64,000 bases of DNA from Pictodentalium vernedei (lineage: Eukaryota; Mollusca; Scaphopoda; Dentaliida; Dentaliidae). Shown piece by piece: positions 1 through 8,671 of the stretch; within the stretch, counting starts at the first letter, position 1, and the number at the start of each line of letters is the position of its first letter. The stretch is from the NCBI GenBank assembly GCA_031216915.1, contig CM062297.1, forward strand, positions 531,610,971 through 531,674,970. Direction: 5' to 3'. The notes below the pieces were generated by a model. It was not told the origin of the DNA. It made no database searches and saw only the letters and a list, made by a program, of their open reading frames with translations. The position numbers and the translations under genes were made by a program.

Positions 1-1
1 A

Positions 2-394
2 TCCACACTAGTGGATTCTAAGGTGAAGAACTCTCTTAGAGTCGCTTCGGTCTCAGGAGAACTTCTCTTTGACGGCAAGCTTTCCGCTATTTATGATAAA
101 ATTACAAAGAAAGCTAAGGATTCTCTGTTGTTCAAATCTGCTCCTAAGAAGTCGGATACAGCAGACACGAATAAGACAGGCACTTCTGGGTCTAATGCGC
201 CCAAGAGAGGTTCCTATAGAGGTTCCGGTGCGTCCTCTTGGTCTTATTCGAGAGACCGTCAGGATAGCGACTCTCGTTCGGGACGTCCTTCAGGCCGGGA
301 CAATCGGTCGGACGCCCCGAGGTCGACGGAGCGAGGTGCAGGTCATGGAAGACGTGGTTTCTCCTACCGCAGGCCTCGCAGGTCCAGGAGGTGA
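2..394 (+). CDS. gag: DIRS Gag-like protein, C-terminal part (copy A)
   Basis: This is the last 130 codons of the ORF1/Gag-like protein, cut by the window edge; the full protein is seen in copy D (61579-63681). It carries a basic, low-complexity tail rich in Arg, Ser and Gly ('RGSYRGSG', 'SRDRQDSDSRSG', 'RRPRRSRR'), typical of nucleic-acid-binding tails. The stop is TGA at 392-394 in the context AGG-AGG-TGA-TGG, which is shared with copy D. Reading past this TGA in the same frame stays open to the recombinase stop at 3340; a +1 shift at the same place enters the RT frame. Packaging of element RNA is the presumed role (inference from family). Confidence 0.85.
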   Translation, partial: STLVDSKVKNSLRVASVSGELLFDGKLSAIYDKITKKAKDSLLFKSAPKKSDTADTNKTGTSGSNAPKRGSYRGSGASSWSYSRDRQDSDSRSGRPSGRDNRSDAPRSTERGAGHGRRGFSYRRPRRSRR

Positions 395-2384
395 TGGCTT
401 AAACCTCTATCGCGTTCCGGTTGGCGGAAGGTTGTCGAGCTTTTCACAAGAATGGGCGTCGATTACGGACGACCCTTGGGTGAGAGGAGTGACTTCGGAA
501 GGTCTAAAGATATCCTTCAAACGAAAGCCTCCATTAACTCGAAGTCCAAAGTGGACTCATCTTCCGTCAAATCCGCAGAAAAGAGACGCTCTGTTATCAG
601 AGGTGCAGTCTCTTTTAATGAAGAACGTGGTAGAGGTCGTAGAAAACCAGGAATCTCCGGGATTCTACAGCCATCTGTTTCTGGTTCCGAAACCAGACGG
701 CTCGTTCCGTCCAGTCATAGATTTGAGCTGGATAAACAAGCTGATCGTCGCTCCGAAGTTTTATATGGAGACGATTCGATCGGTCAGAGCGAGTATTTGG
801 GTGAACGATTATGCAACGAGCATAGATCTCAAAGATGCGTACTTTCACGTCATGGTACATCCGACATTCCGAAAGTATCTACGCTTCGCAGTCCTAGGAG
901 TGGTGTATCAATTCCGGGCGATGTGCTTCGGATTGAATCTAGCACCCTGGGCTTTCACTCAGGTAATGAACTCGGTAATGATCTACTTCCGAGCTCATTC
1001 GTCTGCGGTAACGTCGGCCTACCTGGACGACATTCTTCAGAGGTATGGCAACGAGTTAACGCTTCAGAACAATGTTCAGAATCTTCTTCTATTGCTCCGA
1101 CGTCTCGGTTTTATAGTAAACGAGGAGAAGTCGGATCTGGTGCCGTCCAAGTCATTCACTCATCTGGGAATGAGCTTCGAGACGCACAACAATCTCGTTC
1201 GTCTGCCGTTAACCAGAGCGAAATTAGTCAGTTGTTACGCTCGCTATTGTCTGCACGCAGACAAAGTCACGGCGAGAGAATTTATGAGACTGATAGGTCT
1301 GTGCGGAGCCGCCGCGGATCTCATTCCGATGGGGCGGTTACGCACACGTCCTCTTCAAATTTTCTTGACTCAGAATTGGAGTGTGAAAATTCATTCGCTC
1401 GATGTAGACGTTCTCTTGTCAGATCAAGTGAAACAAGAGATTCAGACTTGGGCAAACATTCAGTGGTTAACTCAAGGAGTTCCGCTGCAGTTGCCGGATC
1501 CGAGTTTTACCGTTATGACGGATGCCAGTCAAACAGGTTGGGGTGCATCATTAATCCCAACGGATTCGAGATGCCAGGGTCTTTGGGATCCGCAATTCCT
1601 GTGCAAGCACATAAACATCAAGGAAATGATGTCAATTTGGCTTGCGTTACGTCTCTGGAACGACATTATTCACGATGCTCATGTCCAAATCCTATCCGAC
1701 AATACGACAGTAGTGGCGTATATACGGAATCAGGGAGGCACTCATTCAGTTCCGTTGTTCAATCTAACGGAAAGAATCCTTCTGTTTGTGCTAGAACATC
1801 ACGTTCTTCTTTCGGTCCGTCACATACCGGGTCGTCTGAATGTGCTAGCAGACTCCCTTTCACGAAAGGGTCGCTTGTTGCCGTCGGAGTGGACTCTCAA
1901 CAAACAAGTATTCAATCAGATTTGCTACCAATGGGAACGGCCAATGATAGACTTATTTGCGACACATCTCAACAATCAGTTGCAGACGTATGTGTCTCCG
2001 TGTCCGGATCCAAGAGCATTTGCAGTAGACGCTCTGTCGATCCCTTGGGACAGAATGATAGGATATGCGTATCCTCCAGCGCCGTTAATTCAACAAGTAT
2101 TGCTAAAGATAAAACAATCTCAATGCAAGATTCTGTTGGTAGCATCTCTGTCGCCACAAAGACCGTGGATAAATCTCCTCAGGTGTCTGTTGTGGGACCT
2201 ACCGCGGAAGCTTCCTCCACGGGAGGATCTTCTTTCACAGGGGAAATCGCGCCAACTCCATCACAACCCGCAAGGTCTCAACCTTCACGTTTTTCCGTTG
2301 TGCGGTCCTTCTTGCATGGCAAGCACTTTACAGGACGAGCAGTGGACGCGATTTCTAACTGTAGGAGGACCTCCTCTTCGCTAA
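393..2384 (+). CDS. DIRS reverse transcriptase-RNase H (copy A)
   Basis: Copies element RNA to DNA and degrades the template. The order is an N-terminal linker, RT fingers ('KPDGSFRPVIDLSWIN'), RT palm with catalytic YLDD at 1020-1031, then RNase H with 'TDAS' at 1518-1529, a following Glu in 'NIKEMMS', 'SDNTTVV' and 'LADSLSR'. A DIRS-type tail follows ('PMIDLFAT', 'SPCPDPRAFAVDALS'). The frame is +1 relative to gag and is already open inside gag from about position 69. There is no conserved start: an ATG at 345 exists only in copy A (copy D has GTG there) and the next ATG (618) lies inside RT. I therefore begin the call at the gag stop and infer expression by recoding or splicing. No DIRS-type methyltransferase domain is visible. 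The whole region is also open in the -1 frame. Confidence 0.9.
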   Translation, partial: DGLNLYRVPVGGRLSSFSQEWASITDDPWVRGVTSEGLKISFKRKPPLTRSPKWTHLPSNPQKRDALLSEVQSLLMKNVVEVVENQESPGFYSHLFLVPKPDGSFRPVIDLSWINKLIVAPKFYMETIRSVRASIWVNDYATSIDLKDAYFHVMVHPTFRKYLRFAVLGVVYQFRAMCFGLNLAPWAFTQVMNSVMIYFRAHSSAVTSAYLDDILQRYGNELTLQNNVQNLLLLLRRLGFIVNEEKSDLVPSKSFTHLGMSFETHNNLVRLPLTRAKLVSCYARYCLHADKVTAREFMRLIGLCGAAADLIPMGRLRTRPLQIFLTQNWSVKIHSLDVDVLLSDQVKQEIQTWANIQWLTQGVPLQLPDPSFTVMTDASQTGWGASLIPTDSRCQGLWDPQFLCKHINIKEMMSIWLALRLWNDIIHDAHVQILSDNTTVVAYIRNQGGTHSVPLFNLTERILLFVLEHHVLLSVRHIPGRLNVLADSLSRKGRLLPSEWTLNKQVFNQICYQWERPMIDLFATHLNNQLQTYVSPCPDPRAFAVDALSIPWDRMIGYAYPPAPLIQQVLLKIKQSQCKILLVASLSPQRPWINLLRCLLWDLPRKLPPREDLLSQGKSRQLHHNPQGLNLHVFPLCGPSCMASTLQDEQWTRFLTVGGPPLR

Positions 2385-3340
2385 ACTATGCGCCTAAGTG
2401 GAAGGTTTTTCGTCGTTGGTGTAGGGATCATTCTGCAGATATATTCGATCCCTCTATACCAGACATTGCAAACTTTCTAGTATACTTGTTTGACGAAATC
2501 AAACTGCAGCCTGTTACTATAAAGGGTTATAGATCTATGTTATCTGATACCTATGCACATCATGATAGTTTACAAATTGGATCTAATGTCTCTTTATCGA
2601 AGTTGGTTAGAAACTTTTCGATAAATAGACCCAGAACTCTTAGATTAATTCCTAAGTGGAATTTAGCTTGGGTTCTTCTTAAATTGAAGGAAAAGCCATT
2701 TGGACCTCTTGGGACAGTAGATTTCAAATTCTTATCTTATAAGACAGCTTTTCTCTTAGCTTTCTCTTCTGCTAGAAGAGTCAGTGAGCTTCATGCACTA
2801 TCGGTGGCTGATTCTCATTATCGTAGTGTTGGGAACACTATCACCTTCACTACTAATGTGGGTTTTTTAGCTAAGAATCAGGCTCCTAATAAATATCTGG
2901 AACCTATTGTTATTAAGGCTCTTCCGTCTTCAGACGGGCGTAGGCCTTTACTCTGTCCTGTTAGAGCATTACGTATCTATAAACAGAGATCTCAGTTTAT
3001 CAGAAAGGGACGGAAACGTTTCTTTCTGTCTTTGATGCCTAATAGAAAGGACATTTCAGTCCATTCTATTGCTAGATGGATTCAGTTAACTATCCATACT
3101 GCTTATGAAGATTTATCTTCTTCTCAGCAGTCTGTGCTTAAGATTTCTGCTCATGAAGTAAGAGCTCTTTCTACTTTCTGGGCTTATGCTAATAGTGTTG
3201 CTATTACAGACTTAATGAAGGCTGCTTATTGGTCTCAGCCATCCACATTTACGAATTTTTATCTCAGAGATATTGAGTCCATTTCTGGAGACCTGCATTG
3301 TTTAGGTCCGTTATCTGTTGCTCAGAATGTCGTCCACTAA
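452..3340 (+). CDS. DIRS tyrosine recombinase with long overlapping N-terminal frame (copy A)
   Basis: The C-terminal third (about 2330-3340) is a tyrosine recombinase that would integrate the circular DNA copy. Its SAM-like N-terminal part starts near 'SSSLNYAPKW'. Catalytic residues are visible: Arg775/776 in 'SARRVSELHAL', His901 and Arg904 in 'HEVRA', a Trp in 'YWSQP', and the nucleophile Tyr937 in 'NFYLRD' (numbered from the ATG at 452). The same frame is open without a stop from just after the gag TGA (395), so about 606 codons before the recombinase overlap RT-RNase H in the -1 frame. That part is Ser/Arg-rich with no recognised fold. The ATG at 452 is GTG in copy D, so it is probably not the true start; readthrough of the gag TGA, splicing or internal initiation are alternatives. 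Confidence 0.85.
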   Translation: MGVDYGRPLGERSDFGRSKDILQTKASINSKSKVDSSSVKSAEKRRSVIRGAVSFNEERGRGRRKPGISGILQPSVSGSETRRLVPSSHRFELDKQADRRSEVLYGDDSIGQSEYLGERLCNEHRSQRCVLSRHGTSDIPKVSTLRSPRSGVSIPGDVLRIESSTLGFHSGNELGNDLLPSSFVCGNVGLPGRHSSEVWQRVNASEQCSESSSIAPTSRFYSKRGEVGSGAVQVIHSSGNELRDAQQSRSSAVNQSEISQLLRSLLSARRQSHGERIYETDRSVRSRRGSHSDGAVTHTSSSNFLDSELECENSFARCRRSLVRSSETRDSDLGKHSVVNSRSSAAVAGSEFYRYDGCQSNRLGCIINPNGFEMPGSLGSAIPVQAHKHQGNDVNLACVTSLERHYSRCSCPNPIRQYDSSGVYTESGRHSFSSVVQSNGKNPSVCARTSRSSFGPSHTGSSECASRLPFTKGSLVAVGVDSQQTSIQSDLLPMGTANDRLICDTSQQSVADVCVSVSGSKSICSRRSVDPLGQNDRICVSSSAVNSTSIAKDKTISMQDSVGSISVATKTVDKSPQVSVVGPTAEASSTGGSSFTGEIAPTPSQPARSQPSRFSVVRSFLHGKHFTGRAVDAISNCRRTSSSLNYAPKWKVFRRWCRDHSADIFDPSIPDIANFLVYLFDEIKLQPVTIKGYRSMLSDTYAHHDSLQIGSNVSLSKLVRNFSINRPRTLRLIPKWNLAWVLLKLKEKPFGPLGTVDFKFLSYKTAFLLAFSSARRVSELHALSVADSHYRSVGNTITFTTNVGFLAKNQAPNKYLEPIVIKALPSSDGRRPLLCPVRALRIYKQRSQFIRKGRKRFFLSLMPNRKDISVHSIARWIQLTIHTAYEDLSSSQQSVLKISAHEVRALSTFWAYANSVAITDLMKAAYWSQPSTFTNFYLRDIESISGDLHCLGPLSVAQNVVH

Positions 3341-3942
3341 ACAGTTGCAACTATAGTTATGCAGGCTTTCTGTTCCGGCAGTGACTCCGTCCGGCTGCCC
3401 TCTTCGCTCTGGGCTATTTGACCCAGGGCAAGGGGAAGGGGGGGGGGGGGGGCGGGTGTTCCCTTAGGTCACCTGCTTTATAGTGAAAAGCAAGGGAATG
3501 CCTCCTCCAAGTCAGTATTTCTGAGTCGCTTCCGGGATGGTTTTAAAGTGTAATATTAATGTTAAAATTCATTCATGTCTTATTTTTAAAGTGTAGCTCG
3601 GTGTGAAGCATTTGTATATGTCAAGTGTCAAACGGGCTTTAATATACAATACTCGGACACTTTTAAATGACTATAAAGAGTCTCAATTCTCTGGACTACT
3701 TTATTTATTGGCTTGCTTTAAAAATAATTAGTATAAGGGTTATACTGGATGTTAATAGAGAACATGAATGTTATTGTGCTCAATTATTAAGGGTAGTGTA
3801 TCTTTCTAATTTAATATTAAATAAGAAAGATACATGTAAAGCCTAATACTCCTTTTCTCCTTAAGGGGTTACCTCTTTACTATATAGTTGAGCTTATTGG
3901 ATTTTCCTCTATGTCCTAGGCCCTCCAGCCTGTTTACTATTC
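3341..3942 (+). other. DIRS A 3' untranslated region with stem-loop and G-tract
   Basis: This non-coding region lies between the recombinase stop and the internal complementary region. A stem-loop pairs GCTCTGGG (3406-3413) with CCCAGGGC (3422-3429). It is followed by a run of 15 G (3438-3452). The 'CTTTATAGTGAAAAGCAAGG' block and the following AT-rich stretch recur in copies B, C and E. I see no ORF of note. Confidence 0.7.
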
Positions 3943-4030
3943 AGCTAAGTCTGGGTCATTGGTACAGTATAAAAATGTTAAAAAATTTATAGTAATTTAT
4001 ATATTTTTTATACTTACCAATGACCCAGAC
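3943..4030 (+). repeat. DIRS internal complementary region (ICR), copy A
   Basis: Two blocks lie back to back. Positions 3943-3976 are the exact reverse complement of the outer left terminus seen in copy D (60490 onward, starting ATTTTTATACTGTACC). Positions 3977-4030 are the exact reverse complement of the outer right terminus of A itself (about 4280-4333). The point 3976/3977 therefore equals the junction that forms when right and left ends are joined in a circle. This is the defining ICR of DIRS elements, used in the family model as template to restore the ends. Confidence 0.9.
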
Positions 4031-4104
4031 GGGGATGGCCCTCCCTGGAGTTGGGAACTCTTGCCTCCCTGCTGAGTACATAGCGCTGACCAGGCACTGC
4101 CAGT

Positions 4105-4333
4105 AAGAATGATAATTGGCGCCAATTTCGGGACGTCTGCGTCACTGCGCATGCGCAGCAGAGGCATAGTATGGAGGTCCTTTAGGACATGATTTCTTTT
4201 TGTTTTGGATGCAAATTTTGGGGATTGGGGGGCAAAATTTGTGTTTGGCCCTGGTTTTGTTAGAGTTAGCACCAGCTAAGTCTGGGTCATTGGTAAGTAT
4301 AAAAAATATATAAATTACTATAAATTTTTTAAC
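4105..4333 (+). repeat. DIRS right inverted terminal repeat, copy A
   Basis: Reverse complement of the left terminal repeat of copy D (about 60490-60693), with shared landmarks: TTGGCGCCAA (4118-4127), the palindrome CTGCGCATGCGCAG, 'GGGGATTGGGGGGCAAAATT' and 'GTTAGCACCAGCTAAGTCTG'. The right end is longer than the left by an AT-rich tail that begins with a consensus 5' splice donor (TTG|GTAAGTAT) near 4288. Confidence 0.85.
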
Positions 4334-5010
4334 TTTTGGGACATTTGCCTGACATCATCATTCTTGCTAATGATTTATCCACTGTTTGTTAAGTGTTCCT
4401 TCCCTATCCTTCCTTGAAGCCCTCCTATTAAACTCCCAAGCTTTTTGACTTATTTTTATTGAAAGTTTTTATTAAATTTCTTGGGAGTTTAACGTGTATT
4501 ACAGAATGTTTATTCTGTATATCCCCATGGTTACGTCCTCACCCTATGGGTGTTTGTGCATTTGGGTCATGCATCTTCTGTCCGATGTATCGTTTTTTCT
4601 TCATCTGAAGATCTTACTTTACATCGGATAGCTTTAAAATCTGTTACTGACTTCGGGCCTTTTTTATTCAGTGTCTGGGGTCTTGTTTCCGTTTTTTTCA
4701 TTGACGTTGTTTACATTGGCAACGTCCTATAAATATATGTAGTTTCAACTTATTACTGTAGGATTGTTGTAAGATACATGTTTTAATATTTCGGTAGTGT
4801 AGCAATTATTTTTGGAATTTTGTCCACACTTAGGCTCTATGGGGATACCCTTGGACTCGTCATGTTCCTTTTGGGAACTTGAGCTTTTATCAAAACATTT
4901 TTGAAATTAATTTTTCGGTTTGTATTTTGAATGTTCATTATTATTATGTATCTTCATCATATATTTATTATGGAGTTGGTGGGAGTTCTATCGACTTTGT
5001 TTGATTAATC

Positions 5011-6735
5011 ATGAAAGCTTATTGCTCAAAAGGCAGGGTGAGGAAGTCTTCCTCAGATTTACATGCTTGTTGCCTTGCTTGTAGTCAATGTATTCCCGCT
5101 AATTCTTGTCTTATATGTGTTGATTGGGATGACAAACGTTGGACATGGGTGTCACGGTATGTTGTTAGAGGTGCGAGGCCAATGCAGGTCCTCACGCTGC
5201 AAAGTCATTCAAGTTTCTCAGTTTCTTTTTCAGAGGAATAAGAACATGGTGATGGTTATGTGACACCTACCAAAAGTGTGCTACTGTCGTCGCACTCTGA
5301 TGAGCAAACAGCTAGCTGCCAAGGTGCTCCTGCAGGGAAAAAGCCACTAGCCGGTGGTTTTAATCCCTTGTCAGCAGCTAGCTCGACTGGTGAAGCAGTT
5401 AATCCGTCCGAGGATACTGTGATGCCGGGTATGTCCGTTGCGGTCGAAGGAAGTGTAGTGGGTAGAGCGAGCACCTTAAAATCTAAACATGCTCACCCAG
5501 TGACGATGGAACTAGGGAGAAACAGAAGACCGCTGCTCCTCAGGCCTCCATGACGGACTTGCTGTTGCAGATTGTGCAGCTGATCGCAGCATCCCAGCAA
5601 GTGCAGGTGCAGCCTCCCTCAGACTCAGAACCTGAGCTGTCGGACGGTGCTGGGTCAGTCCAGTCATCTGTTCACGCAGATGCAATGGACCGAGATTCAC
5701 AACTGATTCTCTCGGATAGTGAAAGGGATAAGGAAGAGTATTACCCTTCCCTTTCGGAAGAGCACATGGTTGCAATGGATTTCATCCATCAATGCTACCC
5801 TGAATTTGTCCCGCCGAATCAAAATGCTGCGATGACAAGGGAGAAACCACTGGTGTCATTGGATGCAGACTTTATCTTGACAAAGGAGGAAGTCCTTTCT
5901 TTTCCGGTTCAGTCTAGGCAGGTGTCGCAGGCCTTTGGACATATAGACGACACCATATTTAACCTCTCAAGTGCGAGGAAGAAAGGCAGTTTCTTAACTT
6001 CATCTTCCATAAACATACCATTTCTTGGACCATGTTCATTTAAAACGGTCGTGGAAGATGTTCAGAGAGTTCCTCTGCATTTGGATGAGCAGGCCGAGGA
6101 TCTAGAGGTATCCTTACCTGCATCATTCACAATTCGCTCAGACACAATTGAGACGGCAATTTCTTCAAATCGAGTGAATTTGGACGCTATGTCTTATGCA
6201 AATCACCTTACAAGAGCTATGTCTCAACGGAAAGGAATTTGAGGATGTTCGTACCTCTCTTGGAGTTCTTACCAGGGCAATTATGTATACCACGTATAAC
6301 TCCGCCCTAACAGTGGCTAATCTGGAGTTAATCAGACGTGATGCTGCCCTGATAGATGTCAAGATGAAAAGCTCTCTCCGAGTCGCTCTGGTCTCCGGAC
6401 ATACTATTTTCGAGGTCAAGCTTTCGTTAGTCTATGATCAGGCTACTAAGAAAGCGTCTAGTGCTCTCTTTTTGAAGTCAGAGTCTCAACGACCCGCTTC
6501 AGCAGACAAGAGTAAAGGAGGACGTTCCAGACAAAAATCGTCAAAAGGAAACTCCTCATGAGGGTACAAGAAACCCTCTTATAATTACTCTGGAGGTCGT
6601 CAGTATAGCGACTCGGGAAAGGGGCAGTGGTCTGATCAGGACTATCGGTCAGATGCCCCTAGGCCGATGGGACGAGGTTCTTCGCGGGGAGGTCGTGGTT
6701 TCTCCTCCCGTATGCCTCGCAGGTCATACAGGTGA
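5011..6735 (+). pseudogene. Broken DIRS gag (copy B)
   Basis: Homologous along its length to the intact gag at 61579-63681. It starts at the matching ATG with the same N-terminal Cys-rich block ('RKSSSDLHACCLACSQC'). A TAA replaces a sense codon at about 5239, and frame changes near 5260, 5550 and 6200 split the reading into several pieces. The segment 5550-6242 ('LLLQIVQLIAASQQ', 'LSDGAGSVQSS', 'AIVTEIAISSNR'-like region) keeps the central domain. The original gag stop context AGG-TGA-TGG survives at 6730-6738. It is not expected to make protein. Confidence 0.85.
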
Positions 6736-8670
6736 TGGTCAAGACCTCTATTGCTTGCCACTTGGCAGAAGGTTATCAAGAATCATGAAAAACCGGATAA
6801 CAATCACTGAAGACCAGTGGGTGAGAAGTGTAGTCTCAGACGGCCTATGGCTATCATTCCGAGCGAAACCCCCACTAACAAGATGTCCGCGTTGGACAAA
6901 TCTTCTGTCAGATCCTTGCAAAAGAGAGTCTCTCCTAGCAGAGGTACAGGCTCTCTTATCAAAGGAAGCAATAGAGGTTGTCGAGAATTAGAATTCTCAG
7001 GGTTTTTACAGTCACCTGTTCCTCGTACCGAAGCCAGACGGTTCGTTCTGACTGGTAATAGACTTGAGCTGGATAAACAAGCTTATTGTGGCTCCAAAGT
7101 TCTATATGGAGACCATTTGGTCAGTACGGGCGAGCGTTTGAGTGAATGAATATACGGCAAGCATAGATCTAAAGGATGCGTACTTTCATGTCCTGGTACA
7201 TCTGGCATTCAGAAAGTACCTGCATTTCGCCGTACAAAGGAAGGTGTACCAGTTCAGAGCAATGTGCTTTGGCCTGAACCTGGCTCCCTGGGCATTCACT
7301 CGAATAATGAACTCGGTAATGTCACACTTCTGAGCTCATTCGTCTGCGGTAATGACAGCTTACGTGGACGACACTCTACAGAGATACGGCAACAGAATTA
7401 TTCAGAACGATGTTCAGAGTCTGCGTCTATTACTTCGGCGTCTCGGTTTCATCGTAAACGAGAAAAAGTCGGATCTAGCTCCGTCCAAGTCGTTCATTCA
7501 CTTGGGAATGAACTTCGAGACTCACAGCAATCTGGTTCGTCTGCCGTTACCCAGAGCGAAATTAGTCAGTTGTTATGCTGGCTTTTGTCTACACCCAGAC
7601 GCATTAACAGCGAGGGAATTCATGCGACTGTTGGGGCTGTGCAGAGCGGCTGCAGATCTTATTCCGATGGGCCACCTGTGCACGCGTCCCCTCCAGATAT
7701 TTTTTACTCAGAACTGGAGTGTGAAGACGCATTTGCTCGAAACCGGTATTGTTTTAACGGACCTGTTAAAACAAAAGGTTCTGATTTGGGCAGATATTCA
7801 GTGGTTAACTCAGGGAGTTACGCCGCAACTGCTGGAATCGGCTTTCACGATTATGACGGACGCGAGTCAGACGGGCTGGGGCACGACCCTAAGTCCTGCA
7901 GACTTGAAGTGTCAGGGTCTTTGGGACCCTCGGTTCCAGGAGAAACACATAAACATCAAAGAGATGATGTCAATATGGCTAGTGCTACAACATTGGATTC
8001 ACATAATAGTGGGTGTTCATGTTCAGATTTTGTCGGACAACTCGACAGTAGTAGTGTACATCAGGAACCAGGGCGGCACTCATTCGATTCCGTTATGCAA
8101 ACTAACGGAGAAGATTCTTTTATACGTCATGAATCATCATGTTCAGCTTTCTGTCTGTTATATACCGGGTCGTCTGAACGTTCTAGCAGACTCGCTCTCT
8201 CGGAAAGGTCGCCTGTTGCCATTGGATTGGACGCTCAACAAGCGAGTATTCAGGCAGATTTGCTACCAGTGGGATCGCCCCATGATAGATCTGTTTGCGA
8301 TGCACCTGAACAATCAGTTACCGATGTTCGTGTCGCCATGTCCAGACCATCGAGCGTACACAGTAGACGCTCTGTCGATCTCATGGGATGGAATGATAGG
8401 ATATGCGTATCCTCCAACTCCGTTGATTCAGCAGATTCTGTTAAAGATCAAACAGTCTCATTGCAAAATTCTACTAGAGTACCTCTGTCTTTACAGAAAC
8501 CTTGGAGCAATCTTCTCAGGTGTCTGTTATGGGACGTTCCCTGGAAGCTTCCTCCACGAAAGGACCTTCTTTATCAGGGGAAGTCCCGCGCACTGCATCA
8601 CAACCCGGAAGGTCTAAACCTTCACATATTTCTATTGCGCGCTCCTTCTTGCACGAAAAACAGTTTATAG
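6734..8670 (+). pseudogene. Broken DIRS RT-RNase H (copy B)
   Basis: The reading matches the A copy: 'SIDLKDAYFHVLVH', 'AMCFGLNLAPWAFT', the catalytic box YVDD (about 7363-7374), RNase H 'TDASQTGWG', 'ADSLSRKGR' and the C-terminal 'DLFAMHLNNQLP'. It is broken by nonsense changes near 6989, 7140 (TGG to TGA) and 7331 (CGA to TGA), and by a frame change near 8475, after which the rest of the protein continues in another frame to 8670. The -1 frame is open from 7264 to that frame change, echoing the long overlap in copy A. Confidence 0.85.
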
Positions 8671-8671
8671 G

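Larger units (their letters stand above)
1..4333 (+). mobile_element. DIRS retrotransposon copy A (5' end outside window)
   Basis: The element runs from inside gag through RT-RNase H and tyrosine recombinase to a complete right terminus. It belongs to the DIRS order: RT and RNase H with a tyrosine recombinase instead of an integrase, inverted terminal repeats and an internal complementary region. The right end is fixed at 'TTTTTTAAC' (4333) because the internal region at 3943-4030 mirrors exactly this end. The sequence after 4333 is not element A but the 5' leader of another DIRS (copy B), so A is inserted in B. All three coding regions visible here are open, and the first 713 bases match copy D (63288-64000) without net indel, so A is young and may have been mobile recently. 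Confidence 0.92.
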
